Source: Schoenoplectus triqueter
Taxonomy: Eukaryota; Streptophyta; Magnoliopsida; Poales; Cyperaceae
Length of the DNA: 28,369 nucleotides
Reading direction: 5' to 3'
Assembly: GCA_964058805.1 (NCBI GenBank)
Contig: CAXKVV010001607.1
Coordinates: 1 to 28,369, forward strand
The notes under the pieces are model-generated. The model made no database searches, was not told the origin of the DNA, and saw only the letters and a program-made list of their open reading frames with translations. Each line of letters begins with the position of its first letter. Position 1 is the first letter of the stretch. Below, in pieces: positions 18,786 through 28,369 of the stretch. The translations under genes and the position numbers were made by a program.

Positions 18786-18789
18786 TTTT

Positions 18790-18959
18790 ATTATTAAAAA
18801 TCGGCTATCAAAGTTAATTTTTAGAACCCGTTCTTTGCAAAAACCGGTTCTAAAGATTTTGGAAATTTTACAACATTACCATCAAAAAAATTTAGAATCG
18901 GTCATCCATTTAACTGGTGTTAAATGGACGTTTCTAAAGCTTTTTTTTTTCTGGTAGTG
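18790..18959 (-). mobile_element. Terminal segment of a CACTA (En/Spm) element
   Basis: Read on the minus strand the segment begins CACTACCAGAAAAAAAAA, which matches the CACTA terminal repeat (CACTACnAGAAAA). Subterminal motifs follow: a TTAGAA/GGTT-type unit repeated as CTAAATTTTTTTGATGG, and ACCGGTTTTTGCAAAGAACG near 18820-18850. The other terminus was not found within the window, so the element is truncated or highly decayed. Confidence 0.55.
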
Positions 18960-19258
18960 AGTGTCCGCACGACAAACAGGGTCATTGCTATATATTTTAA
19001 AAAATGAACCTTGAGTTTAAACTCTTTTTATAAGTTGTAGTTACTGTATATTTTAGGTCGAGCCTCAAATTTGGACTTTTTATATATTAACCAAATCCAC
19101 TAAAACATGTACATCGATACATTCATACAATCAAACGTGTGTTTTTGTGCTGATAGTCTACTTTGAAGCGAAAGCACCACTTTTGTCCTTTAAAGTCTTC
19201 AAAAAGTAAATCTATTTGTAAATTTGTAGTGAGGAAAGAGTAATCATTAAAGATACAA
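18960..19258. other. Intergenic DNA, nothing recognised
   Basis: AT-rich, no open frame of note and no repeat seen between the CACTA terminus and the Harbinger element. Confidence 0.45.
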
Positions 19259-19261
19259 TTA

Positions 19262-20685
19262 GGGTCCGTTTGGCAAATTAAGGAATAGCTTTGGAAGAGT
19301 GATAATTTTGGAAGAGTGATAGAATAGTATTTTTTTTGGAAGAGTGGTAGAAGAGTGGTATTCTTAACTATTCGGAAGAGCGAAAATATCGTTTGGCAGT
19401 TGTTATTCAGAATAGTTAAAATATGAATAATTATAATACTAATAATGATGATGATAATAATAATAGTAAAATAATAATCATAATAGTAAGATAATAATAA
19501 TAATGTAATAAAAAATAAACATAATAAATAATAATATTATAATAGTAATATAATAAAAATATAAACATAATCATAATATAGTAATATAATAATAAAAAAT
19601 TATAATTATAATCATAATTATAATAATATAATAATAAATAATCATAATTTTAATAATATAATAATCATAATCATAATCATGATAATAATTATTATAGTCA
19701 TAATCATAATAATATAACCATAATCATAATCATAATAATAATATAATAAAAATATAATCATAATCATAAAAATAATTAAAAATAATTATAATAATAATAA
19801 TAAATTAATCATAGATATAATCAACATATAATAATATAATATAACATAATAAAATAATAATAAAGTAATAAAAAATAATCATAATAAATAATAATATTAT
19901 AATAGTAATATAATAAAAATATAAACATAATCATAATATAATAATATAATAATAATAAATTATAATTACAATCATAATTATAATAATAATAAGTAATCAT
20001 AATTTTAATAATATAATTATAATATAATAATCATAATCATAATAATATAATCATAATCATAAAAATAATTATAAATAATTATAATTATAATAATATAATA
20101 ATAAATTAATCATCACTATAATAAACATATAATAATATAATACAACATAATAAAATAATAATAATTATAATCATAATCATCATAATATAATAATATAATA
20201 AAAAATAATCTTGATCATAATAATATAATAATAAAATAATTATATTTATATTCAAAATATAATAATATAATATTAAAATTATATTTATAATAATAATAAA
20301 TAATATAATAATACTAATGGTAACGATAATATAATAACAATAATGATAATAATAATTTAATGATAATAATATAATGATAGTAATAATAATAAATAATAAT
20401 CATAATATTAATATAATAATAATTTATAATCATAAATATAATATAATAATATAATAATACTGAATCTTAATCTTAATCATAATATAATAATATAATATAA
20501 TATAATCAAACAATAATCGCTATTCCGACGAGAGCTAATCCGGTATTCCACCTATAAGTTGGTATACCGGATTAGCACTATTCCGTACTCTTCTACTTAG
20601 TCTAAAATTCGTTTGGCAAATTAATTCATCGGAATAGCTATTCTATTCCAAATTTTTGCTATTCCATTGGGTGCCAAACGGACCC
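19262..20685. mobile_element. PIF/Harbinger (Tourist-like) element with an expanded AT interior
   Basis: The perfect terminal inverted repeat GGGTCCGTTTGGCA (19262-19275; complement at 20672-20685) is flanked by TTA on both sides (19259-19261 and 20686-20688). This is the target duplication and end type of Harbinger/Tourist elements. The outer 150-180 bases at each end are ordinary MITE sequence with GGAATAG/GGAAGAG motifs. Between about 19420 and 20510 the DNA is almost only A and T in (ATA)n/(ATAATC)n patterns with internal duplication. No transposase is encoded, so it depends on another copy. Confidence 0.85.
19501..19990. repeat. 360-bp direct duplication within the Harbinger interior
   Basis: Sequence from 19501 to about 19630 recurs 360 bases further on (from 19861) with only a few substitutions, for example GTAATAAAAAATAA against GTAATAAAAAATAATC and a shared ATAAACATAATCATAATATA. 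This shows a segmental duplication, not just short-unit slippage. Confidence 0.75.
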
Positions 20686-20688
20686 TTA

Positions 20689-21045
20689 TTGTTTGCGTGT
20701 CATCTCTTGATAAATATGATTGGATATGCAAATTATAGTTTTAACTAATTGTTGAAATTTTCACACAGTTTTAATATTTCTTTTTTTATAAAATATAAAA
20801 TGAAATCTACATCACATAAAATTTTATTTAAGAAACATATATATATATAATATATATATATATATAATTTTATTTAAGATTTTTAATTTATTAAAAAACT
20901 ATTTTCAAAATTATCAAATTAATCAGTATCAATAAATCTCCATCCAACTCCAAAAAAGGGAAATGTGAAATGGAAGGAAAACGAAAATTCTCACTGGGGC
21001 CACCACTCTTAAAGACTTCAAGGTCTACTCGTTAAAGGATAATCA
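20689..21045. other. Upstream region of KCR, AT-rich
   Basis: No gene. An AT run TATATATATAATATATATATA at about 20839-20865 could fold on itself. The stretch ends in the promoter proper of the reductase gene. Confidence 0.4.
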
Positions 21046-21049
21046 CGAT

Positions 21050-21057
21050 GATATATA
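21050..21057 (+). promoter_or_regulatory. Candidate TATA box for KCR
   Basis: GATATATATGA sits about 115 bases before the ATG at 21167. Transcription starting about 30 bases on would give a leader of about 85 bases, a normal plant length. The call is by position only. Confidence 0.35.
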
Positions 21058-21166
21058 TGACCTAATTAATTAGCCGCCACAAGTGCGCCCGACATCAAAA
21101 GGTATAAACAGCTTGACAAATGACAATATAGACTCTAGAGACGAAAGAAGGAACAACCAAAGAAAA

Positions 21167-24100
21167 ATGCATTATTGTATTGAGTTGCTCCTATCTCAAC
21201 CGCCATGGTTCCTCCTATTCCTTCTGGGTCTTCTCTCTCTCACAAGACTCTCCGTTTTCTTTATGAACCTCATCTACACTTACTTTCTTCGCCCTCAAAA
21301 GAACCTTCGTCGCTATGGCAAATGGGCAGTTGTCACCGGGCCCACATCCGGCATCGGCCAGTCCCTCGCATTTGAGCTTGCCAAGAATGGGATGAACTTG
21401 ATCCTCGTTGGTCGGAGCATCCACAAGCTTGAACAAGTCAAGATGGAGATATGTGGGCAGCATGAATCCATTGAGATCAAAACTGTTGTGTTTGATCTTT
21501 CCGGCGATGTAGCAAGAGGGACTGAGAGCCTTAGGTTTGTGTTTTGAATTCTCTAAAATTAATTTGGGTCGTTGAGAGTTATATTACGTTTGTATTTTTT
21601 AGGGGAATGTTTGGCACTCTAAGTAATAGCAAAAAGTAAGAATAGAATTATTATTTTAATTAATTAATTTGTTAAATGAATTTTAGACTAATTAGAAGAG
21701 TGGGGAATAGTGTTAATCCGATATATCAAGTTATAGGTAGTATACTGAATTAGTTCTCATCGGAATAGTGATTATTGTTTGATTATATTATATTATATTG
21801 TGATTATGATTATAATTTATTATTATATTATTATTATATTATGATTATAATTTATTATTATATTAATATTATGATTATTATTTATTAATATTATAGTATT
21901 TAATATTAATATTAAAATTATTTATTATTATATTATTATATTTTAATTATGATTATATTATTATTATTATGACTATGATTATTATTACTTATTATTATTA
22001 TTTATTATGTTGTATTATATTATTATGATTATAACTATTTATTATTATTATCAAATACCCTTTGTCATAATTAACAGTTTAACAAAGCGATCCATTTGAG
22101 TGCATCCTGTCAGGAAAAATCAAATACCCTTTTATATAATTTTTTTTTAAAACTTTAACAATTTAATATATATTTCATTTATATTATATAAAATAAATTA
22201 TTTCTGAGTTATATCAAATTATTTTTGAATCACGAATTTTTTATTTAACTGCACATTTCCCGAATAATTCATATGTTACTATGTTCCCAAATTCCCAATT
22301 CAGTGCTTTCAGTCAAAGCTGTTGAAGCTAGGAATTATAGAGCGAAAGAAAACCTCCCAAATTCAAAAACCCTAGATGAGGAAGGCGATGCCGTCAGCCT
22401 CCCCCGTCTCTCCCCTCTTTCTTTCTTTCTTTCTTTCTCCTCCCTCCATCTTCTCCTCTCTCTCTTCTACAAGCATCTATGTACAACACCTCCGACCACC
22501 CATATACAACATCTCCGTCTTGTACAGCGACGACGATCAGCCTCTGCCCGTGTACAGCGATGACGAACAACCCCGTCTTTCGATCTGTCCAACCCGTGTA
22601 CAGTGACGATGAGCAACACCGTCTATCTGCGCCCAAACCTCCTCACCTCTGAATCCATCATCCGTCTCCAGATCTAATATACAGCGATGAAGATGATCCG
22701 TCATCTCACTGATCACCGATGATCACCAATTTCACTTTTATTTTTATTTTTATTTCTCTTTCTTTTGGAAAATACCTCTGTGCATTTTTTTGTAAATTCT
22801 AAAGTTTTTTTCTTTTTTTTTCTGCTATTTTTTTTCTGTTTTCATTTTTATAAGTTTTTTTTCTTTTTAATGAAAAAATAGGTAGATTGTTGCCTCCTTT
22901 GAGAAGCTAGGAATCGTATCCTGGACATAATTTAAACTTTGAATTGCTCTCTAACAAAATATTAAGCGTTTGATACACAAAGTTCCTTAAAAAAATTAAA
23001 ATTAGGTCCGGACGTAACTCAAAAGTTGAGTTACCGTGTCGGGATGCGACTTCATGAGCTGGGCAAGCATTATCCTTCAATGTAAATTCAGATCAAATTT
23101 ATTTATTTTTTTAAAAAAAGTAACTTTGAGAATTTTGTATACAATGTTAGCTAGTTTTGGTCTTTCGCACACTTTTGATTATGATTAACTCTATAAGGTC
23201 TTTATCAGTACAATATATTCCACTTAAAAATTACAGAATGATCAAAATTGTATTTATCATGACTATTACATTTCAGGGAAGCTATACAGGAATTAGATGT
23301 GGGAATGCTTGTAAATAATGCCGGCACAGGCGATCCGAAGATGACATACTTCCACGAGGCCGATATCGATGCGTTGATGAAGATGGTGAGAGTTAACCTT
23401 GAGGCCGTGACAATGATCACGCATGCGGTTTTGCCGTCGATGTTGAAGAGGAAGAAGAGTAGTGCTATAGTGAATATTGGCTCTGGGTCTTCACTTCTCC
23501 CTTCTTTCCCTCTCAATGCCGTTTATGCTTCCACAAAAGGGTAGGCTACCGTTAGAATTCTTTTCTTATAATTAAATTATAAATAGCGATGTCAAAGAGA
23601 ATGAAAAATCTTCATCAGACTTGCAATAAATGTTAATTTACAATTCATTATCTGTTCTCCTCTTTTTGCAAAAGTTCAACATTTCGTTTTTTTTTTTATT
23701 TTTTTCCCTCTTTTGTCATATATAGTTCTCTGTCTGACAGTTTATCAGTATCAGGACTAACAATATCTAAATTTTCAGGTTTATTGCTCAGTTCTCGCAA
23801 AGTCTCCATGTTGAATACCGGAGTAAAGAAATCTATGTTCAATGCCAGGTTAGCCAGTTCAAATAATTTGAAAAGGCTTTAACTTTAAGCTCAAAATAAT
23901 AAGTGTACATTAAACCATGAATCCAAAAATATATCCAAATTAACCAATTGCATGCCACACTCTAATGATGACTTCGTTTGTGTATTGAATTTGTAGGCAC
24001 CGCTGTTCGTTACAACAAAAATGACATCTGGATTTTTAGGAGAGGAACCATCCTCTCTTACCATACCAGATTCTGACACGTATGCATGTGCAGCCATACA

Positions 24101-24257
24101 TTGCATTGGTTATGATCGATTATTAATGCCTAACATAGGTCATTTTCTCCAATGGTGCATAGCCAGCTGGCTGCCGAAATCTCTGACCAATAGTTACGCA
24201 CTGAGCCAAAATCTCAAGCATAGAGAGATCATAAGAAGGCAAAGAGAGGAAGAATAA
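21167..24257 (+). CDS. KCR: Very-long-chain 3-oxoacyl-CoA reductase (KCR family, SDR)
   Basis: Exons 21167-21534, 23277-23540, 23779-23848 and 23997-24257 join in phase at GT-AG sites to give 320 residues, close to the usual length of about 318 for plant KCR1. KCR carries out the second step of fatty-acid elongation on the ER: NADPH reduction of 3-oxoacyl-CoA to 3-hydroxyacyl-CoA, for waxes, sphingolipids and suberin. An N-terminal membrane segment (about residues 12-40) precedes the plant-typical YFLRPQKNLRRYGKWAVVTG. The Rossmann motif TGPTSGIG is at 57-64, NNAG at 136-139, a Ser of GSG at 192, and YASTK with catalytic Tyr206 and Lys210. The ATG at 21167 is preferred over an in-frame one at 21083 because it gives the normal N-terminus. 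The tail ends HREIIRRQREEE, without the Lys-rich ER-retrieval end of KCR1, so it may be a KCR2-type paralogue. The 1.7-kb intron 1 carries transposon DNA. Confidence 0.93.
21600..22065 (-). mobile_element. Decayed Harbinger relative in KCR intron 1
   Basis: On the plus strand it starts GGGGAATGTTTGGCA and continues with GAATTTTAGACTAATTAGAA, GTTAATCCGATATATCAAG and GTGATTATTGTTTGATTATA. These match in order the reverse complement of the right end of the element at 19262-20685 (AGGGTCCGTTTGGCA, GAATTTTAGACTAAGTAGAA and so on). An AT-only interior with TTATTA units follows and then breaks off near 22065 without the second end. It is the same family in the opposite orientation, older and truncated. 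Confidence 0.75.
22066..23276. other. Rest of KCR intron 1, with a gene-like 5' fragment at 22360-22740
   Basis: At 22360 a telo-box-like AAAACCCTAG precedes an ATG (22376), opening a 76-residue frame (MRKAMPSASPVSPL...). This is followed by three to four copies of a GTGTACAGCGATGACGA-type unit (22525, 22550, 22595, 22678), which read YSDDDQP and YSDDEQP. The GC/CT-rich segment differs sharply from the AT-rich intron and looks like a captured promoter plus first-exon piece. No family was recognised. The remaining intron is T-rich (22740-22870), then unremarkable to the acceptor at 23275-23276. Confidence 0.35.
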
Positions 24258-25400
24258 CAGTACCGACTAGCAAAAAGTGTATTTATTTTATCTAATTATA
24301 ATTATATCCTGGCAGATGGTATTGTTTTAATGTGGTCATTCGAAACTTAGTCATATTAATTCTTATATGAAAAAATTGATAATAAAGGAACAAAACAACA
24401 GATATTGGATCATTAATTAATTGTCCGAATATAATACTAAAATCTACTACATTAATTTCTAATTGTTATCTGCAACAATCTGTGGCTGGACAGGTTTGAC
24501 ATATATCGTGGACCTGAATGCACACATGGATTTTTATGGCACGCTGTCGATTGGTTTTTATTCTGGACAGTAAAACTTAAAATTAATTCAGTTTATCATA
24601 TCAATCTAATTTCTTCCGAAAGTTGTGGTCCAATTATGTCGCTGAACTCTGATGGGGTGAGCCTGTCATATGGTTCCTTTTTCCTCAAAATATTGTCTCA
24701 TTTCTAACGACATTTCCATGAAAACTAAACCTTACAGATATACAATATATTAATTCGAGTCTTTTAGATTGAAATATTTTGAAATTATACCCTCTACTAT
24801 TATTTGAGGCCTCATTGTTTTTTTTAAGTTGAGGAATAGGTTGAAAGAAAATTTGAAGAATCAGGTTAGGCCCAAGAGGCCCATTAATCCTAAGAAAAGC
24901 TCAGAAAGGCCATTAAGTCCTTGAGAAGTCCAAAAATTCCCGGCTCAAACTCAAAGATCCAGAATTGAGGATAAATTGAAAGATATTAGAGAAAATTTCA
25001 AGAAAAGATCAAAAGCCGTAACATCAAAGATTCAAATCAAACATCTTATCAAAATCTAAAAGTTAAAAATTTAAATTTTATGAGAGAATTGAGTTTGTCA
25101 TGAAATTTTGAGAATTTTCATATGTTATTTGATATTTTTGAAGTTATAGAAGTCGGAAAAATTATAAAATCATCAATTAATATAATTTATTCAATTAATT
25201 GGTCCCTAAATAATTAATTGATATTACCTAAAAGGTAATTGGAAAATAAAAAAATAATAAAATTTGACATGATTTATAGAATTTTTCTGCAAATTGTGAT
25301 AAATTTTGTACCAAGATTTCTTTCAAGAAAATTTCAGGACAAAAATCCTAAAGGAAAAATAGAAAAAAAAATCAGCAAAAGGGTGCATCTAGTGTATGAG
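24258..25400. other. Downstream of KCR; no gene recognised
   Basis: The first 200 bases should hold the KCR 3' UTR. An AATAAA at about 24381 could serve as poly(A) signal. From 24800 to 25400 the plus strand is purine-rich (AGAAAATTTGAAGAATCAGG-type sequence) without an open frame. It could be part of a degraded LTR, but no LTR ends are evident. Confidence 0.4.
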
Positions 25401-26130
25401 CCAGATTACTAGGGGGGCCCACATGTCAGCAGGAACTATTCTCTATGATTCACATTAAAGACTATGAGCCTTGTTCATTCAAAGGAAGGGAAAAGAAATA
25501 GGGTGTGAACTCGGTTCATGTGGACCTGCCTCAATGCCAGTATCACGGTTCATGAGCACCAAGCGCATCCACTCGGAATTTCTTTCGCATATAACTTATG
25601 TGCTCACTCTCCCTCATTTAACCCGACAGTTGGCCCTCACAAAATCCTATCTAACTTACAATTGGGCCTCACTACCTAACCTTCCTCTCCTGGCCTTATC
25701 CTTTCTCCCTTCTCTCAACAAACCTCAAAAAAGCTGTCCCTCTTTCGTTCACTCTTTCTCCTCCGACAACCAACAAAACAACTCTCAATCCGGCCGTCCA
25801 AGAAGCAAAATATCCCGATCAAGAATGGATTTCGGTACACCCGAGCTTCATAAAGCCGATCTCCTAACCAATTTCAACTGAACAATCAGATCATTGTGAG
25901 ACCTCCCTCATGCAATAAACCCTAATCAAGCATGGATTTAGATACAATGATCTGATTGATTTGTGAGACCTCCCTTCCTAGATCCTAATAGCCCCTAATC
26001 TCACACAACATCCATAATCATAATCTGAAACCCTAACCCTAGCTCTCCTTCAGCCTTTTATTACAAAACCCGGATATAGTAGCTTCAATATAAATCCTCC
26101 CTGCCTTAAAATCTAGTAGCAATAAATAGT
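25401..26130. other. Unexplained CT-rich segment with a 136-residue open frame
   Basis: A frame at 25471-25881 would encode 136 residues rich in Ser, Leu and Pro with no recognisable domain, and no splice partners were found. C/T-rich DNA followed by CCCTAACCCTAG (about 26033) resembles leader DNA of plant genes or an LTR-type regulatory region. I do not claim a protein-coding gene. Confidence 0.25.
25883..25975. repeat. Paired inverted and direct repeat
   Basis: CAATCAGATCATTG (25883-25896) and its exact reverse complement CAATGATCTGATTG (25945-25958) can form a 14-base stem. In addition TTGTGAGACCTCCCT occurs directly at 25894-25908 and 25961-25975. Confidence 0.75.
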
Positions 26131-26983
26131 GGTTCTTTCCTTTGAAATATCAGATAAGATGTAGCTGTAATGATATCTTTGATGAAATAAATGAAATCGA
26201 GTTTAAAAAAATTATGTTACAAATGCTCTGCCTCTTCTTTTTTACTGTTATATTATAGATGAATAAATATTGCTGTTAATTTCCTCCTCCTTTTTTATTT
26301 TTTTTGGAATTTATTTTATTTCTTTAATCGGTTTAATTGGATGTAATTAGTTACATGATAAAGCTAATGATCTGCTATACTAGTGCAATCCAGTAAATAG
26401 ATTCAAGTCTAATTAAATAAAAGGGATGACGTACAGATTCTCTTGTAGTTTATACAAATTACTCTATAATCCCAATATTTTTGTTGAAACTCCGCTAGAG
26501 GAGTTCCGTTTAAGATCATAATAGATTTGTAGTTTCAAGTACCACGAATGAAGACGTTTAGAGTTCTTTTGAGATCAACCCCTTAGGAATAATTGATAAA
26601 AGATAAACCAATTCACAAAATAAAGTACACTATTTTTTAAAACACATATCAATCAATTATACCTCTATAAAAATTACTTTTATATTTTGTGTTGAATGAG
26701 AAGATATATTAATTCAATACATCATTTTTATTTTTAAAATAAAAAAAATCCATACAATAGATATATTTGCTTCTAATTTGTTAATAATGTGAATTCATTG
26801 ATGGATGCGTGTGGATAACAGAAGAGAATTATGTACCCTCATAAATTTTGATCATCAGTTTAGATTACAAGCAGGTGTGCCCTGAGCGCACACAAAATGA
26901 CAAAATCCTTATTTGATGTGTTGTACAGTGGTACTATGCTGCGCAACCCATAGAATAGCGCAATTATTATGATAATAACTACT
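26131..26983. other. AT-rich intergenic DNA, no gene seen
   Basis: No open frame or repeat family was recognised before the copia LTR. Confidence 0.45.
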
Positions 26984-27202
26984 TGTTAATGATGTCATGG
27001 ACAATGCACAAGTGGATGCTGGACAAGCGACATAATGAGCTACAACCTACATGTTATAATCTATCTCATCTATTGTAACTGTAATTAGTTAGTGAGTTGT
27101 AACATAATAGAATGTACAAAGCAGTGTTATATATAGCAATGTAAACTTCTGTAAATATTAACAATTGAATAAAAGATTCATTCATACAATTTAGTTTTTA
27201 CA
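26984..27202 (+). repeat. Probable 5' LTR of the copia element
   Basis: The right end is set by ...TTTTTACA directly before the primer-binding site. The left end is proposed at TGTTAATGATG (26984), giving 219 bases with TG...CA ends. A TATATATAG at about 27130 and AATAAAAG at about 27168 are placed as promoter and poly(A) signal of a short copia LTR. The second LTR lies outside the window, so the left boundary is unconfirmed. Confidence 0.45.
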
Positions 27203-27216
27203 TGATATTAGAAGCC
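27203..27216 (+). promoter_or_regulatory. Primer-binding site, decayed initiator-Met tRNA type
   Basis: TGATATTAGAAGCC differs at a few places from TGGTATCAGAGC, the site complementary to the 3' end of initiator methionine tRNA used by most plant copia elements. It lies directly after the LTR end and before gag. Confidence 0.65.
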
Positions 27217-27286
27217 TTTGGCTAGCACCTCTGTTTTACCAAAAAATTTCACCTTTCTTCATTCTTGTTCTTCTTCTTGTCATTCT

Positions 27287-28324
27287 ATGGCTACTTCTTC
27301 TACTTCCTCAACATTTTCTACCGCTTTCTCTTATAAAATACCCTTAAAACTCAATCATAGCAATTATCTGTCGTGAAAATTTCTTATCTTACCACATGCT
27401 CGGGGACACGATCTCCTGGGCTTCTTTGATGGATCGACACCACCTCCTCCCTCTACAATCACTCTTGCGGATGGTTCTTCTGCTTCCAATCCGGCTTACA
27501 CATCATGGATTCGCCAAGATCAGTTATTGCTTGCCTGGCTCTTGAGCTCTATCTCTGAGTTTGTGGTATCTCAAGTAGTTCATTGCTCCACATCTTCAGA
27601 TCTGTGACGAGAGTTGCATCAACGCTATTCGTCACAATCCTTGGCCAGAGTTATGGATTTAAAAATATAACTTCACTCTCTCCAGAAAGGACATATGTCC
27701 ATGCAATCTTATCTGGATAAAAAACGTTCTCTTGCTGATCAGTTGCGTTTGATCGGATCGCCGGTCTCTGATGAGGATCTTCAGCTATACATTCTTCATG
27801 GTCTTAACATTGATTTTGATCCCCTGATTATTTCCCTCACATCTTGATCCAATACTGTGTCATTTAGTGAACTTTCAAACTTACTTCTCACTCATGAACA
27901 ACGTCTTCAAAAATATGCTCTCACCATAGCTGGTGCTTCTTCTACATCATTTCTTCCCGCTGCATTACAATCCACTATATTTGAAACTTTGCCACGGGCA
28001 AATCTTGCTTCCTCTTCTCATCAAGACCCTCTTTATCATCATAACAGTGAAATTCTTACATAGTTCACTATTTTTCTTTCTTCCAAAGGATCATGGAGTG
28101 GTAAGGTTCATAACAAGCAATCTTTGAGTCATACTGATCAACCTTTATTTCAGCTTTGTTTGAAGAAGGGACATTCTACCGATAAATATTATAAACACTT
28201 TGATTACACTTTTAAACCTCCTCCTCCAAAACTTCCTCCTCAGGCCAAACCAGTATCAGCTTTGTCTACTATCGCCAGCAACCTCAGGCTTTGTGTGTGC
28301 ATCCTGGTACTACTCCTCTAGATG
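27287..28324 (+). pseudogene. Copia gag (UBN2-type) remnant
   Basis: From the ATG at 27287 the frame reads MATSSTSSTFSTAFSYKIPL, then KLNHSNYLS and a TGA where the family has Trp (NYLxWK; 27374-27376). It continues with GFFDGSTPPPP, SNPAYTSWIRQDQLLLAWLL, SDL-stop-RELHQRYSSQS (again Trp to TGA), MDLK, SYLDKKRSLADQLRLIGSPV, YILHGLNIDFDPLI, a further TGA, FSELSNLLLTHEQRL and the zinc knuckle region. Gag forms the virus-like particle that packages element RNA. With at least four stops, and with the first and last Cys of the CCHC knuckle replaced by Phe and Tyr, it cannot make a working product. Confidence 0.8.
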
Positions 28325-28369
28325 CCTAGTATTTATATTCTGGAGCTTCAACTCATATATCTCCATATT
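28325..28369 (+). pseudogene. Start of copia protease, active-site Asp lost
   Basis: The last 45 bases read YLYSGASTHISPY in one frame. In the family this is (W)YLDSGAxxHI, where the Asp is the catalytic residue; here it is Tyr. The window ends inside it. Confidence 0.6.

Larger units (their letters stand above)
27203..28369 (+). mobile_element. Ty1/copia retrotransposon, 5' internal part, decayed and cut by the window edge
   Basis: Together with the LTR this covers leader, gag and the first codons of the protease. The gag region has the copia gag order, a decayed zinc knuckle (HTDQPLFQLCLKKGHSTDKY, near 28127-28185), a Pro-rich linker, then YLYSGASTHISPY at the right edge, matching the copia protease motif W-x-LDSGA-x-x-H. 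Integrase and RT would lie to the right of the window. Confidence 0.82.

Noticed and set aside
19420..20510. Possible AT-rich replication origin or matrix-attachment region
   Set aside because: The AT content is explained as the interior of a Harbinger element with clear ends; no functional evidence in sequence.
21083..21166. Upstream in-frame ATG of KCR
   Set aside because: Would add 28 polar residues before the membrane segment, unlike other plant KCR proteins; probably 5' UTR.
23891..24106. Minus-strand 71-residue frame
   Set aside because: Antisense to KCR exon 4.
1..28369. CRISPR arrays, bacterial operons, rRNA or functional tRNA genes
   Set aside because: None seen. The repeats are plant transposons, the only tRNA-like parts are SINE promoters, and gene structure is eukaryotic.

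Overview
This is a stretch of flowering-plant nuclear DNA. It is AT-rich, its genes are split by GT-AG introns, and it is dense with plant-type transposons: an RTE-clade LINE, tRNA-derived SINEs, a Ty1/copia element, Harbinger/Tourist, CACTA and hAT-like ends, and foldback MITEs. The species cannot be fixed from the sequence alone.

Two host genes can be read exon by exon. On the minus strand (about 2.6-11.6 kb) lies a gene for a protein with an N-terminal ubiquitin-like domain and a long Lys/Glu-rich tail. Its first five exons (11471 down to 8571) are intact and splice in phase, and exon 6 continues the frame to a TGA at 4006. The DNA beyond that stop still looks like coding sequence of the same protein but needs four frame changes in about 360 bases. 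Intron 5 has been swollen to about 4.3 kb by a decayed RTE LINE (4615-8260) and two SINEs (8271-8550). Intron 1 carries the 3' tail of another LINE (10532-11140). On the plus strand (21167-24257) a four-exon gene encodes a 320-residue very-long-chain 3-oxoacyl-CoA reductase (KCR) of the fatty-acid elongase, with all SDR motifs present. Its intron 1 holds a Harbinger-related fragment and a gene-like fragment.

Between the genes (11.6-21 kb) the DNA is a transposon graveyard: two hAT-like elements built on CCCGACC motifs, a decayed minisatellite, a 24-bp tandem repeat, and an unidentified two-exon gene fragment on the minus strand (14657-15158). At 15308-17414 there is a striking row of five foldback elements of 400-414 bp, end to end and separated only by (TA)n. 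Then come a CACTA terminus (18959) and a 1.4-kb Harbinger element whose interior is about 1.1 kb of almost pure (ATA)n-like sequence. Downstream of KCR, an unexplained gene-poor stretch leads to the 5' part of a decayed Ty1/copia element (probable LTR, primer-binding site, gag, start of protease) that runs off the right edge.

The most noteworthy item is the five-element foldback train. The elements share length, layout and parts of the core but have different palindromic ends, and all sit in (TA)n. Next are the frame-scrambled final exon of the ubiquitin-like gene behind its LINE-filled intron, and stop codons in the retroelements that mostly fit cytosine deamination.
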